Both the position numbers and the translations under genes were made by a program. The notes below the pieces were generated by a model. It had not been told where the DNA came from. It saw nothing but the letters and a program-made list of their open reading frames with translations, and searched no databases. From positions 4,510 through 16,264 of the forward strand of contig JAHZES010000024.1 of the NCBI GenBank assembly GCA_019421725.1: a DNA stretch of 11,755 nucleotides. Direction: 5' to 3'. Position 1 is the first letter of the stretch; the number at the start of each line of letters is the position of its first letter. Shown here one piece after another: positions 6,734 through 11,755 of this stretch. The stretch comes from Clostridiales bacterium. GTDB lineage: Bacteria; Bacillota; Clostridia; Oscillospirales; Acutalibacteraceae.

Positions 6734-7666
6734 TTGTCCAGAGCAAAAAAAGCCCGTCGATTCAGCTTGTTGGACGGCATCCTTTGTGCGGTTACAGCAT
6801 TAGCGGTAACGTTGTCCGTGTGTTATTTTCTGGCAGCTGACGGCAGCGCTGCCGGAGAGTACACCGTTGCAGAGGATAGCAATGCGGCTTCGTCGTTGAC
6901 AAAGGCTGCGCTGACAGGAACGGAAACAGAGCTTTCCGCTGCGCAGATGAACCGGCTGCTGCAGGAAAGGCTTAATAAAACCGATTCGGGTGTGCAGCAG
7001 ATCCTTGTCGGAATGTCCGGAGCAGAAAATGAAATTCAGTTCTGTATTACAGTTCGTGCGAAAGGCCGCAGCTGGGTTCTTTCCGGAGAAGGAACTCTGG
7101 TCGCAGAAGCGAAAGACAAGACGGTTGATGTATTTGTTTTTTCACCGAAAAAAATGCAGATCGGTAAGCTGCCGCTTTCACGGAGACTGTTCTTTTCTCT
7201 GCTGCAGCCGGATCAGCTGCCGGACGGAATAACGGTCGCCGACGAGAAAATGTATTTTTCCGCGTCGCTGCTGCCTGTATCACTGGCATCGTTCCGGGTG
7301 TCAGAAACAGCGTTTGTATTTCACCCAAAGGGCCCGCTTGACCAATTGATGGATAAAATCGATGATTTTGCGCAGCAATCTCCGGAAGAGCAAAGCCAAA
7401 GTTGGCAGGAGCTCAAGCAGGAGCTGACGCGGCAGGCCGGGCAGGCGCTTGAGGAAGGAAAGGACGCGTTTGAGGCGTTCCGGCAAAAAATTCAGGAGCA
7501 GTATTCTTCCTTGGACACGGAGCAGATTTTTTCCGAGATCGAAAGCGGGCTGCAAAGTGCAGCCGGCAAAGTGGAGAGCTTTGTGCAGCAAAACGGAGAT
7601 AAAATTTCCGACGCAGTTCAGGATCTTCTGGATGCGCTTCAAAGCGGAGCGCAGTCCAATAAATGA
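6734..7666 (+). CDS. Membrane-anchored protein of unknown function, YpmS/DUF2140-like layout with glutamine-rich helical tail
   Basis: I do not recognise this 310-residue protein with certainty. It begins with a basic stretch (SRAKKARR) and one hydrophobic segment (about 13-34), so it is probably anchored with the bulk outside the cell. Residues ~65-197 run LSAAQMNRLLQERL, then a beta-rich region, then LPDGITVADEKMYFSASLL. This resembles the YpmS/DUF2140 family in layout, but that is a weak inference. Residues ~201-310 form a long, charged, probably amphipathic helical tail with 19 Gln in 110 residues, no Cys and only two Pro. Such tails can bind membranes or form bundles. The TTG start is chosen from the AGAGGTGA site; GTG 6725 would add three residues. 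It lies 71 bases after mutS2 and ends 21 bases before a strong terminator, so it probably shares transcripts with mutS2. Confidence 0.75.
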   Translation: MSRAKKARRFSLLDGILCAVTALAVTLSVCYFLAADGSAAGEYTVAEDSNAASSLTKAALTGTETELSAAQMNRLLQERLNKTDSGVQQILVGMSGAENEIQFCITVRAKGRSWVLSGEGTLVAEAKDKTVDVFVFSPKKMQIGKLPLSRRLFFSLLQPDQLPDGITVADEKMYFSASLLPVSLASFRVSETAFVFHPKGPLDQLMDKIDDFAQQSPEEQSQSWQELKQELTRQAGQALEEGKDAFEAFRQKIQEQYSSLDTEQIFSEIESGLQSAAGKVESFVQQNGDKISDAVQDLLDALQSGAQSNK

Positions 7667-7687
7667 TATTCGGATAAAACCAACAGG

Positions 7688-7721
7688 GCGGTCTGGCAGA
7701 TTTGCGGCAGACCGCTTTTTT
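7688..7721 (+). terminator. Rho-independent terminator after the 6734-7666 gene
   Basis: GCGGTCTG (7688-7695) and CAGACCGC (7708-7715) form a perfect 8-bp stem with a 12-base loop that can itself pair GCA with TGC. TTTTTT (7716-7721) follows at once. It separates the mutS2 block from the ylxM operon. Confidence 0.92.
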
Positions 7722-7815
7722 GTGCTTTATGGGCAGAGAGATTTTGTTTTGCGTTGCAGCGTCGTCTAAGCGGTGTTTTCGTGGGGTAAAGTTTTTCAAA
7801 AAATGCGAAAAAGCC

Positions 7816-7844
7816 TTGACTTCGCGCGCATTCTTCCGTATAAT
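7816..7844 (+). promoter_or_regulatory. Strong sigma-A promoter of the ylxM-ffh-rpsP operon
   Basis: TTGACT (7816-7821) and a perfect TATAAT (7839-7844) are separated by exactly 17 bases. Transcription would start near 7851, giving a leader of about 46 bases before the ylxM ATG. This is the closest match to consensus in the window, which fits an operon for SRP and ribosomal protein S16. Confidence 0.9.
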
Positions 7845-7853
7845 AAACAACGG

Positions 7854-7874
7854 TGTAAAGAGAAAAGCTTTACA
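7854..7874 (+). repeat. 7-bp inverted repeat in the ylxM leader
   Basis: TGTAAAG (7854-7860) and CTTTACA (7868-7874) are exact inverted copies around a 7-base spacer. They lie directly at or after the predicted transcription start. It could be an RNA hairpin at the 5' end of the mRNA or a two-fold operator for a repressor. It is short and A+T-rich, so chance is possible. Confidence 0.45.
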
Positions 7875-7896
7875 GGCCGTTGAAGGAGCGAACAGC

Positions 7897-8259
7897 ATGG
7901 CGAAAAATTTGGAAATTTCCATGCTTTATGATTTTTACGGGGCGGTTCTGACAGAAAAGCAGCGCGATGCAATCGAGCTTTATTATAACGAGGATCTTTC
8001 TTTGGCGGAAATTTCTCAGAACGAGGGGATCACCCGTCAGGGCGTTCGGGATGCCATCAAGCGTGCAGAACAGCAAATGCTTGAAATGGAAGAACGGATG
8101 GGGCTGGTCAAGCGCTTTCGGCAGATCGAAACGCAGCTGAACGAGGTTTCCGTCGCCGCGCGGCTCATTGCAGAATGCAACGAGCGTTACTGCGGCCCGT
8201 CGGAGATTTCGGAACAGGCGGGAAAAATTTTGACGCTTGCTCAACAGTTAAAGGAATAA
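7897..8259 (+). CDS. ylxM: YlxM family SRP-associated helix-turn-helix protein (UPF0122)
   Basis: This 120-residue protein matches YlxM in length and pattern: YDFYGAVLTEKQRDAIELYY near the N-terminus, then a sigma-factor region-4-like helix-turn-helix at about residues 34-56 (LSLAEISQNEGITRQGVRDA), then a helical C-terminal half. YlxM is encoded next to ffh across the Bacillota. In Streptococcus it interacts with the SRP and modulates its GTPase activity; despite the DNA-binding fold, a transcription role is not established. The start is ATG 7897, with GAAGGAG (7882-7888) 8 bases upstream; in-frame codons upstream of this have no such site. It is the first gene of the operon, 28 bases before ffh. 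Confidence 0.92.
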   Translation: MAKNLEISMLYDFYGAVLTEKQRDAIELYYNEDLSLAEISQNEGITRQGVRDAIKRAEQQMLEMEERMGLVKRFRQIETQLNEVSVAARLIAECNERYCGPSEISEQAGKILTLAQQLKE

Positions 8260-8287
8260 ACGAAAACAGGCGAGGGGAGAACGGTAA

Positions 8288-9622
8288 ATGGCATTTGAAG
8301 GGCTTTCCGGCAAGCTTACCGCAGCGTTCAAGCGGCTGAAAAACAAAGGAAAACTGTCCGAATCCGATATTAAGGAAGCTATGCGCGAAGTGCGTCTTGC
8401 TCTGTTGGAAGCGGATGTTAACTATAAGGTCGCAAAAGAGTTTACCAATGCCGTTTCGGCGCGCGCAATCGGCGCCGAAGTAATGGAGAGCCTGACCCCG
8501 GCGCAGCAGGTCATAAAAATCGTCAACGAAGAGCTCACCGCGTTGATGGGCGCTACCCAGTCTCTGATCTCATTCGCGTCCAAACCGCCGACGGTCATTA
8601 TGCTTTGCGGCTTGCAGGGAGCAGGTAAAACCACTCACGCCGGCAAGCTTGCGGCAATGCTTAAGCGGCAGGGTCATCGACCGATGCTGGTTGCGTGCGA
8701 TATTTACCGCCCGGCGGCAATAGAGCAGCTGAGGGTCGTCAGCGGGCAGGCCGGTGCGGCGTTTTTTGAAAACGGCACCGAAAAGCCGGTGGTTACGGCA
8801 CGTAAGGCGATCGCTCACGCAAAGGATTATGGCAATGATGTTGTCATTATCGATACAGCTGGTCGGCTGCACATTGACGAAGTGTTGATGGACGAGCTGC
8901 GTGATGTCAAAAAGGAAGTTTCACCCAATGAAATACTTCTCGTTGTCGACTCCATGACCGGTCAGGATGCCGTGAATGCGGCAAAGGCGTTTGATGAGGC
9001 GCTTGGAATTACCGGCGTCATTCTTACCAAGTTGGACGGCGATACCCGAGGCGGCGCGGCGCTTTCGATCCGCGCGGTTACAGGCAAACCGATCAAATTT
9101 TCCGGAACGGGCGAAAAGCTGGACGATCTTGAGGTATTTCACCCTGACCGAATGGCCTCCCGTATTCTCGGTATGGGAGACGTGCTGACGTTAATCGAAG
9201 ACGCAAGCCGTAAAATTGACCAGAAGCAGGCGGAGGAAACCGCACGCAAGCTGCGCCAGAATAAATTTGATCTTAACGATATGCTGGAGCAGTTTCAACA
9301 GGTTAAAAAAATGGGTTCCATCAAATCGCTTCTTTCCAAGCTGCCCGGCGTTGGTCAGCAGCTGCAGGACGTGGATATTGACGACCGTGTCATGGACCGT
9401 ACTGCGGCCATTATTCTTTCGATGACACCGACCGAGAGGGCAAAGCCGGAACTGATCAATGCTTCCCGCAAAAAGCGTATTGCCGCGGGATGCGGATTAA
9501 AAGTGGAGGATGTCAATCGGCTTCTGCGCCAGTTTGAGCAGACACAGAAGATGATGAAGCAGCTTAACAGCAAGGGCGGAAAACGCCGCGCAATGCGCGG
9601 AATGGGCGGTTTTCCGATGTAG
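8288..9622 (+). CDS. ffh: Signal recognition particle protein Ffh (SRP54)
   Basis: A 444-residue SRP GTPase that binds 4.5S/6S RNA and signal sequences on translating ribosomes and delivers them to FtsY and SecYEG. An N domain (1-95) precedes the G domain with GLQGAGKTT (108-116), DTAGR (189-193), TKLD (247-250) and GTGEK (273-277). The M domain (about 300-435) is rich in Met and basic residues, with the flexible KKMGSIKSLLSKLPGVG loop and the RNA-binding SRKKRIAAGCG stretch (393-403). That stretch normally ends in GSG; here it reads GCG (Cys402). ATG 8288 has GAGGGGAGA (8272-8280) 7 bases upstream. It is followed by rpsP after 64 bases that hold only a weak 4-bp hairpin. Confidence 0.98.
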   Translation: MAFEGLSGKLTAAFKRLKNKGKLSESDIKEAMREVRLALLEADVNYKVAKEFTNAVSARAIGAEVMESLTPAQQVIKIVNEELTALMGATQSLISFASKPPTVIMLCGLQGAGKTTHAGKLAAMLKRQGHRPMLVACDIYRPAAIEQLRVVSGQAGAAFFENGTEKPVVTARKAIAHAKDYGNDVVIIDTAGRLHIDEVLMDELRDVKKEVSPNEILLVVDSMTGQDAVNAAKAFDEALGITGVILTKLDGDTRGGAALSIRAVTGKPIKFSGTGEKLDDLEVFHPDRMASRILGMGDVLTLIEDASRKIDQKQAEETARKLRQNKFDLNDMLEQFQQVKKMGSIKSLLSKLPGVGQQLQDVDIDDRVMDRTAAIILSMTPTERAKPELINASRKKRIAAGCGLKVEDVNRLLRQFEQTQKMMKQLNSKGGKRRAMRGMGGFPM

Positions 9623-9686
9623 TTTCAGCAGCATTCATCCGGTTTTCCGGTTGAAGATACAAGATTTTTTTCGGAGGTGAAAACAA

Positions 9687-9932
9687 ATGGCAGTTAAAAT
9701 CAGACTTCGTCGCATGGGTGCGAAAAAGGATCCGTTCTATCGCATCGTCGTTGCGGATTCCAGATACCCGCGTGATGGTCGTTTTATTGAAGAAATCGGA
9801 ACCTATGATCCGAAAACGGAGCCGGCAACCTTGAAGGTCGACGCGGAAAAGGCGAAAAAGTGGATCTCCAACGGTGCTCAGCCGACCGATACCGTTAAGG
9901 TTCTCTTCAAGAAGAACGGCATCACCGAATAA
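9687..9932 (+). CDS. rpsP: 30S ribosomal protein S16
   Basis: This 81-residue protein is typical of bacterial S16: MAVKIRLRRMGAKKDPFYRI at the N-terminus, VVADSRYPRDGRFIEEIGTY next, and the closing VKVLFKKNG. S16 binds 16S rRNA in the 5' domain and is required for 30S assembly. It has the best ribosome binding site around (GGAGGTGA, 9673-9680), 6 bases before the ATG, as expected for a highly made ribosomal protein. The khpA gene begins 14 bases later, so the two are probably co-translated. Confidence 0.99.
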   Translation: MAVKIRLRRMGAKKDPFYRIVVADSRYPRDGRFIEEIGTYDPKTEPATLKVDAEKAKKWISNGAQPTDTVKVLFKKNGITE

Positions 9933-9946
9933 GAGGAGGTGCTCAC

Positions 9947-10180
9947 TTGAAGGATCTTCTGATTACAATTGTTCAGGGGCTCGTGGAAGAACCGTCTGCT
10001 GTTTGTGTGGATGTAGATGAGCCCGGAGCGGATGGCACTGTCGTTTACCATCTGCATGTCGCTGAAAACGACATGGGGCGCGTCATCGGTAAGCAGGGCA
10101 GAATCGCAAAATCGATTCGTACTGTCATGCGTGCTGCGGCAATGCGTGCCAACGAAAAAATTTCAGTGGAGATCGACTGA
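9947..10180 (+). CDS. khpA: KH domain RNA-binding protein KhpA (YlqC)
   Basis: A 77-residue protein made of one KH domain. The RNA-binding GXXG loop is GKQG (48-51) in the context MGRVIGKQGRIAKSIRTV. KhpA pairs with KhpB (Jag/EloR) in other Bacillota and binds many small RNAs and mRNAs; in pneumococcus the pair affects cell elongation and division. The gene between rpsP and rimM is the standard place in Bacillota. It uses a TTG start, supported by a strong GAGGAGGTG site (9933-9941) 5 bases upstream, so the TTG reading is firm. A terminator-like hairpin starts 9 bases after the stop. Confidence 0.95.
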   Translation: MKDLLITIVQGLVEEPSAVCVDVDEPGADGTVVYHLHVAENDMGRVIGKQGRIAKSIRTVMRAAAMRANEKISVEID

Positions 10181-10186
10181 TGCCAC

Positions 10187-10240
10187 AAGCCGTTCTTTCG
10201 GGCGGGGTTCTGCGGAGCCGCGTCCCCGGAACGGTTTTTT
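10187..10240 (+). terminator. Terminator-like hairpin between khpA and rimM
   Basis: CCGTTC (10190-10195) pairs with GAACGG (10229-10234), extended outward by A-T and G-T pairs (10187-10189 with 10235-10237). An inner stem joins CGGGG (10203-10207) to CCCCG (10224-10228). The descending arm runs into TTTTTT (10235-10240). A 7-base bulge on the 5' side weakens it. Because rimM and trmD continue on the same strand without an obvious new promoter, it is more likely a partial terminator that lowers downstream expression than a full stop. Confidence 0.7.
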
Positions 10241-10280
10241 CTTTGCAGGGTTCGCTTTCCGCGAAAGGAATGATGACTGG

Positions 10281-10793
10281 ATGAAACCGTTTTTGCAAAT
10301 CGGAAAAATTGTCGGCACTCACGGAATCCGGGGAGAACTGCGCGTGCAGCCGTGGTGTGACAGCCCCGCTTTTTTGTGCAAATTTCGCACGCTGTATCTG
10401 GAGGAGGGGAAAACTCCCGTTCGGGTGCGTGCGGCCCGTGTGCAGAAAAACCTTGCCATTGTTTCTTTGGAAGGAGTAGATTCCATTGAACAGGGGGATC
10501 TGCTGCGCAACAGGATCCTGTGGCTCCGGCGCGAGGACGCAAAGCTGGAGCCGGGGAAATACTTTATTCAGGATCTGAGAGGAATGATTGTGCGGGACGC
10601 CGATACAGGCGTCGGCTACGGTTCGTTGACCGATGTGATTTCCACCGGCCGTACCGATGTTTATGAGGTTACCGGAGAGGATAAGCTTCCGCATCTGTTT
10701 CCCGCGATCCGTGATATTGTCGTAAAAACAGACCCGGAATCCGGTGAAATGCTGATTCGGCCGATCGGAGGGATTTTTGACGATGCGGATTGA
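10281..10793 (+). CDS. rimM: Ribosome maturation factor RimM
   Basis: This 170-residue protein has the usual RimM length and domains. The N-terminal beta-barrel begins FLQIGKIVGTHGIRGELRV, and the C-terminal PRC-barrel begins at about residue 94 (YFIQDLRGMIVRD) and ends HLFPAIRDIVVKTD. RimM binds S19 and the 30S head and is needed for efficient 16S rRNA processing. ATG 10281 gives the family N-terminus; AAAGGA (10264-10269) lies 11 bases upstream. The frame stays open far upstream through khpA in another frame, but that part has no family match. A small hairpin, TTCGC (10251-10255) with GCGAA (10261-10265), overlaps the edge of the ribosome binding site. The end overlaps trmD by 11 bases. Confidence 0.96.
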   Translation: MKPFLQIGKIVGTHGIRGELRVQPWCDSPAFLCKFRTLYLEEGKTPVRVRAARVQKNLAIVSLEGVDSIEQGDLLRNRILWLRREDAKLEPGKYFIQDLRGMIVRDADTGVGYGSLTDVISTGRTDVYEVTGEDKLPHLFPAIRDIVVKTDPESGEMLIRPIGGIFDDAD

Positions 10794-11472
10794 TATTCTG
10801 ACGCTTTTTCCTGATTTGTGCGACCGCGTTCTCAGCGAAAGTGTGATCGGCCGCGCAAGAGAGAACGGGATCATAGAGGTGGTTTGTCATAACATTCGGG
10901 ACTACACAACGGATAAGCATCGCCGTGTGGACGATTACCCTTACGGCGGCGGTAAGGGGATGATTCTGCAGGCGGATCCGATTTATCGGTGCTATGACGC
11001 CATCCGGGAGGAAACCGGCGGAAAGCCGTATCTGATTTACCTTTCGCCGCAGGGCAAAACGCTGACGCAGCAAAAGGCGCGTGAATTGGCTGTTCTGCCG
11101 AATATCGCCCTGCTTTGCGGCCATTACGAAGGAATTGACGAGCGCGTTATAGAGGAAATTGTGGATGAAGAGCTGTCGATCGGCGACTATGTGCTGACCG
11201 GCGGCGAACTGCCGGCGCTGGTGGTGGCGGACTGTGTAGCAAGAATGCTGCCGGGCGTGCTGGCAGAGGAGGTCTGTTTCAAAGAGGAAAGCCACTATGC
11301 CGGTCTGCTGGAATACCCGCAGTATTCCCGCCCTGCCGAGTGGCATGGCCGGTCGGTCCCGCCCGTGTTGCTAAGCGGCGACCACAAAAAAGTGGATGCA
11401 TGGAGAGCGGAGCAAGCCCTGAGCCGTACGAGGAAAAAACGGCCGGATTTGCTGAAAAAAGAGCCTTTTTGA
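10783..11472 (+). CDS. trmD: tRNA (guanine-N1)-methyltransferase TrmD
   Basis: A 229-residue SPOUT methyltransferase that makes m1G37 in tRNAs reading codons of the CNN type and so prevents +1 frameshifting. The N-terminus MRIDILTLFPDL, DDYPYGGGKGM (50-60) and the trefoil-knot segments YLSPQG (86-91), LLCGHYEGIDERV (110-122) and SIGDYVLTGGELPA (132-145) bind AdoMet. LLEYPQYSRP (175-184) belongs to the tRNA-binding part. Arg154 is present, but the E. coli catalytic Asp169 aligns with Glu169 here. ATG 10783 gives the normal family start, with GGAGGG at 10767-10772 ten bases upstream. TTG 10777 would add two residues. Translation is probably coupled to rimM through the 11-base overlap. The rplS gene that often follows is absent. 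Confidence 0.97.
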   Translation: MRIDILTLFPDLCDRVLSESVIGRARENGIIEVVCHNIRDYTTDKHRRVDDYPYGGGKGMILQADPIYRCYDAIREETGGKPYLIYLSPQGKTLTQQKARELAVLPNIALLCGHYEGIDERVIEEIVDEELSIGDYVLTGGELPALVVADCVARMLPGVLAEEVCFKEESHYAGLLEYPQYSRPAEWHGRSVPPVLLSGDHKKVDAWRAEQALSRTRKKRPDLLKKEPF

Positions 11473-11480
11473 TGCTTTAC

Positions 11481-11545
11481 AGGTTGTGCCATGTCATTTG
11501 ATAACAAAAGTTTTCAACATAATAGGCATTCTGCACAAACAACCT
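11481..11545. repeat. Interrupted multi-stem inverted repeat downstream of trmD
   Basis: AGGTTGT (11481-11487) is an exact inverted copy of ACAACCT (11539-11545). Within it TGCC (11487-11490, sharing base 11487 with the outer arm) can pair with GGCA (11525-11528). A central TTGATAAC-aaaa-GTTTTCAA hairpin with one T-T mismatch sits near 11499-11518. No T run follows on the + strand, so this is not a classical terminator. It could protect the 3' end of the trmD mRNA. Confidence 0.35.
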
Positions 11546-11595
11546 CAAAATCAGTGAAACTCAATCGGTTATCAATCCAAAAATAAACCAGTTCA

Positions 11596-11623
11596 TTGAC
11601 GATGCGGTTTTTTGTGATATAAT
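11596..11623 (+). promoter_or_regulatory. Sigma-A-type promoter of the HPr gene
   Basis: TTGACG (11596-11601) and a perfect TATAAT (11618-11623) are separated by 16 bases, with an extended -10 TG at 11615-11616. Transcription would start near 11630, about 62 bases before the HPr ATG. I do not see a good catabolite-responsive (cre) element next to it. Confidence 0.85.
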
Positions 11624-11691
11624 ATATATTGTTCCTGTAAAAAGTTTTATATTGAAATATGCGAGACTATTGAGGTAGGAGATGTTTTGTC

Positions 11692-11755
11692 ATGTATGTC
11701 AAGGATGTCATGGTGCAGAACCAGGTTGGTCTTCACGCACGCCCCGCAACATTTT
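11692..11755 (+). CDS. ptsH: HPr family phosphocarrier protein, N-terminal part only
   Basis: The window ends after the first 21 residues, beginning MYVKDVMVQNQVGLHARPAT. The GLHARPA motif with His15 is the phosphorylation site of HPr, which passes phosphate from enzyme I to the sugar-specific EIIA proteins of the PTS. Crh, the regulatory paralogue, has Gln at this position, so this is an HPr-type protein able to carry phosphate. Ser46, the HPr kinase site used in carbon catabolite repression, lies beyond the window. ATG 11692 has AGGAG (11677-11681) ten bases upstream and its own promoter, so it is expressed apart from the trmD operon. Confidence 0.9.
   Translation, partial: MYVKDVMVQNQVGLHARPATF

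Larger units (their letters stand above)
11473..11691. other. A+T-rich gap between trmD and the HPr gene
   Basis: This 219-base gap holds no gene I can support. It contains the interrupted inverted repeat at 11481-11545, the promoter at 11596-11623, and a leader of about 60 bases with a ribosome binding site AGGAG (11677-11681). No clear rho-independent terminator with a T run follows trmD. Confidence 0.7.

Noticed and set aside
5766..6746. Long open frames on the - strand across the mutS2 coiled-coil and Smr region
   Set aside because: They are antisense to a full-length MutS2 with every motif in place; the Ser/Arg- or Phe-rich translations mirror its repetitive Glu/Lys/Ala codons.
9639..9650. 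CCGG-TTTT-CCGG hairpin between ffh and rpsP
   Set aside because: The stem is only four pairs and no T run follows directly, so it is not supported as a terminator or attenuator.
10017..10280. Upstream extension of the rimM frame through khpA
   Set aside because: The extra residues overlap khpA out of frame, contain the hairpin region and do not resemble RimM; MKPFLQIGKIVGTHG at 10281 is the family start.
1..11755. Search for tRNA, rRNA, CRISPR arrays, insertion sequences, toxin-antitoxin or defence genes
   Set aside because: No cloverleaf, spaced direct repeats, transposase motifs or flanking repeats were seen; the coding space is almost filled by conserved housekeeping genes.

Overview
This is a housekeeping segment from a Gram-positive, probably spore-forming member of the Clostridia (Bacillota); an Oscillospiraceae/Ruminococcaceae-type genome would fit. 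The reasons are the gene order (end of yqfD, then phoH-ybeY-dgkA-era-recO; and ylxM-ffh-rpsP-khpA-rimM-trmD, as in Bacillus and Clostridium), strong AGGAGG-type ribosome binding sites, occasional TTG starts and sigma-A-type promoters. The genus cannot be fixed from the sequence alone. All genes are on the + strand.

Layout. (1) Positions 1-299 hold the 3' end of sporulation gene yqfD. A gap with a clear extended -10 promoter (395-423) follows. (2) Positions 471-4197 hold phoH, ybeY, dgkA (undecaprenol or diacylglycerol kinase), era and recO. The first three overlap, and the last two follow after 27- and 33-base gaps. The pgpH and cdd genes found in the Bacillus version are missing. (3) mutS2 (4284-6662) follows after an 86-base gap that can fold. 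Next is an unassigned membrane-anchored protein (6734-7666) with a glutamine-rich helical tail. A strong intrinsic terminator (7688-7721) closes this block. (4) A near-consensus promoter (7816-7844) starts the signal-recognition-particle and ribosome-maturation operon ylxM-ffh-rpsP-khpA-rimM-trmD (7897-11472). A terminator-like hairpin lies inside it, between khpA and rimM. (5) Behind a 219-base gap with its own promoter (11596-11623) begins an HPr phosphocarrier gene, cut off by the window end. The usual rplS after trmD is absent.

Most genes serve ribosome biogenesis, translation quality or protein targeting: YbeY (rRNA maturation), Era (30S assembly), MutS2 (in Bacillus, splitting of collided ribosomes), YlxM/Ffh (SRP), S16, KhpA (RNA binding), RimM (30S maturation) and TrmD (tRNA m1G37). 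RecO adds recombinational repair and DgkA adds lipid-carrier recycling.

I found no mobile element, CRISPR array, tRNA, rRNA or defence system, and nothing that looks like an undescribed system. The points worth a second look are small: an orphan membrane protein, possible RNA structures in the gaps, two substitutions at conserved positions (Ffh and TrmD) and departures from the usual gene order.
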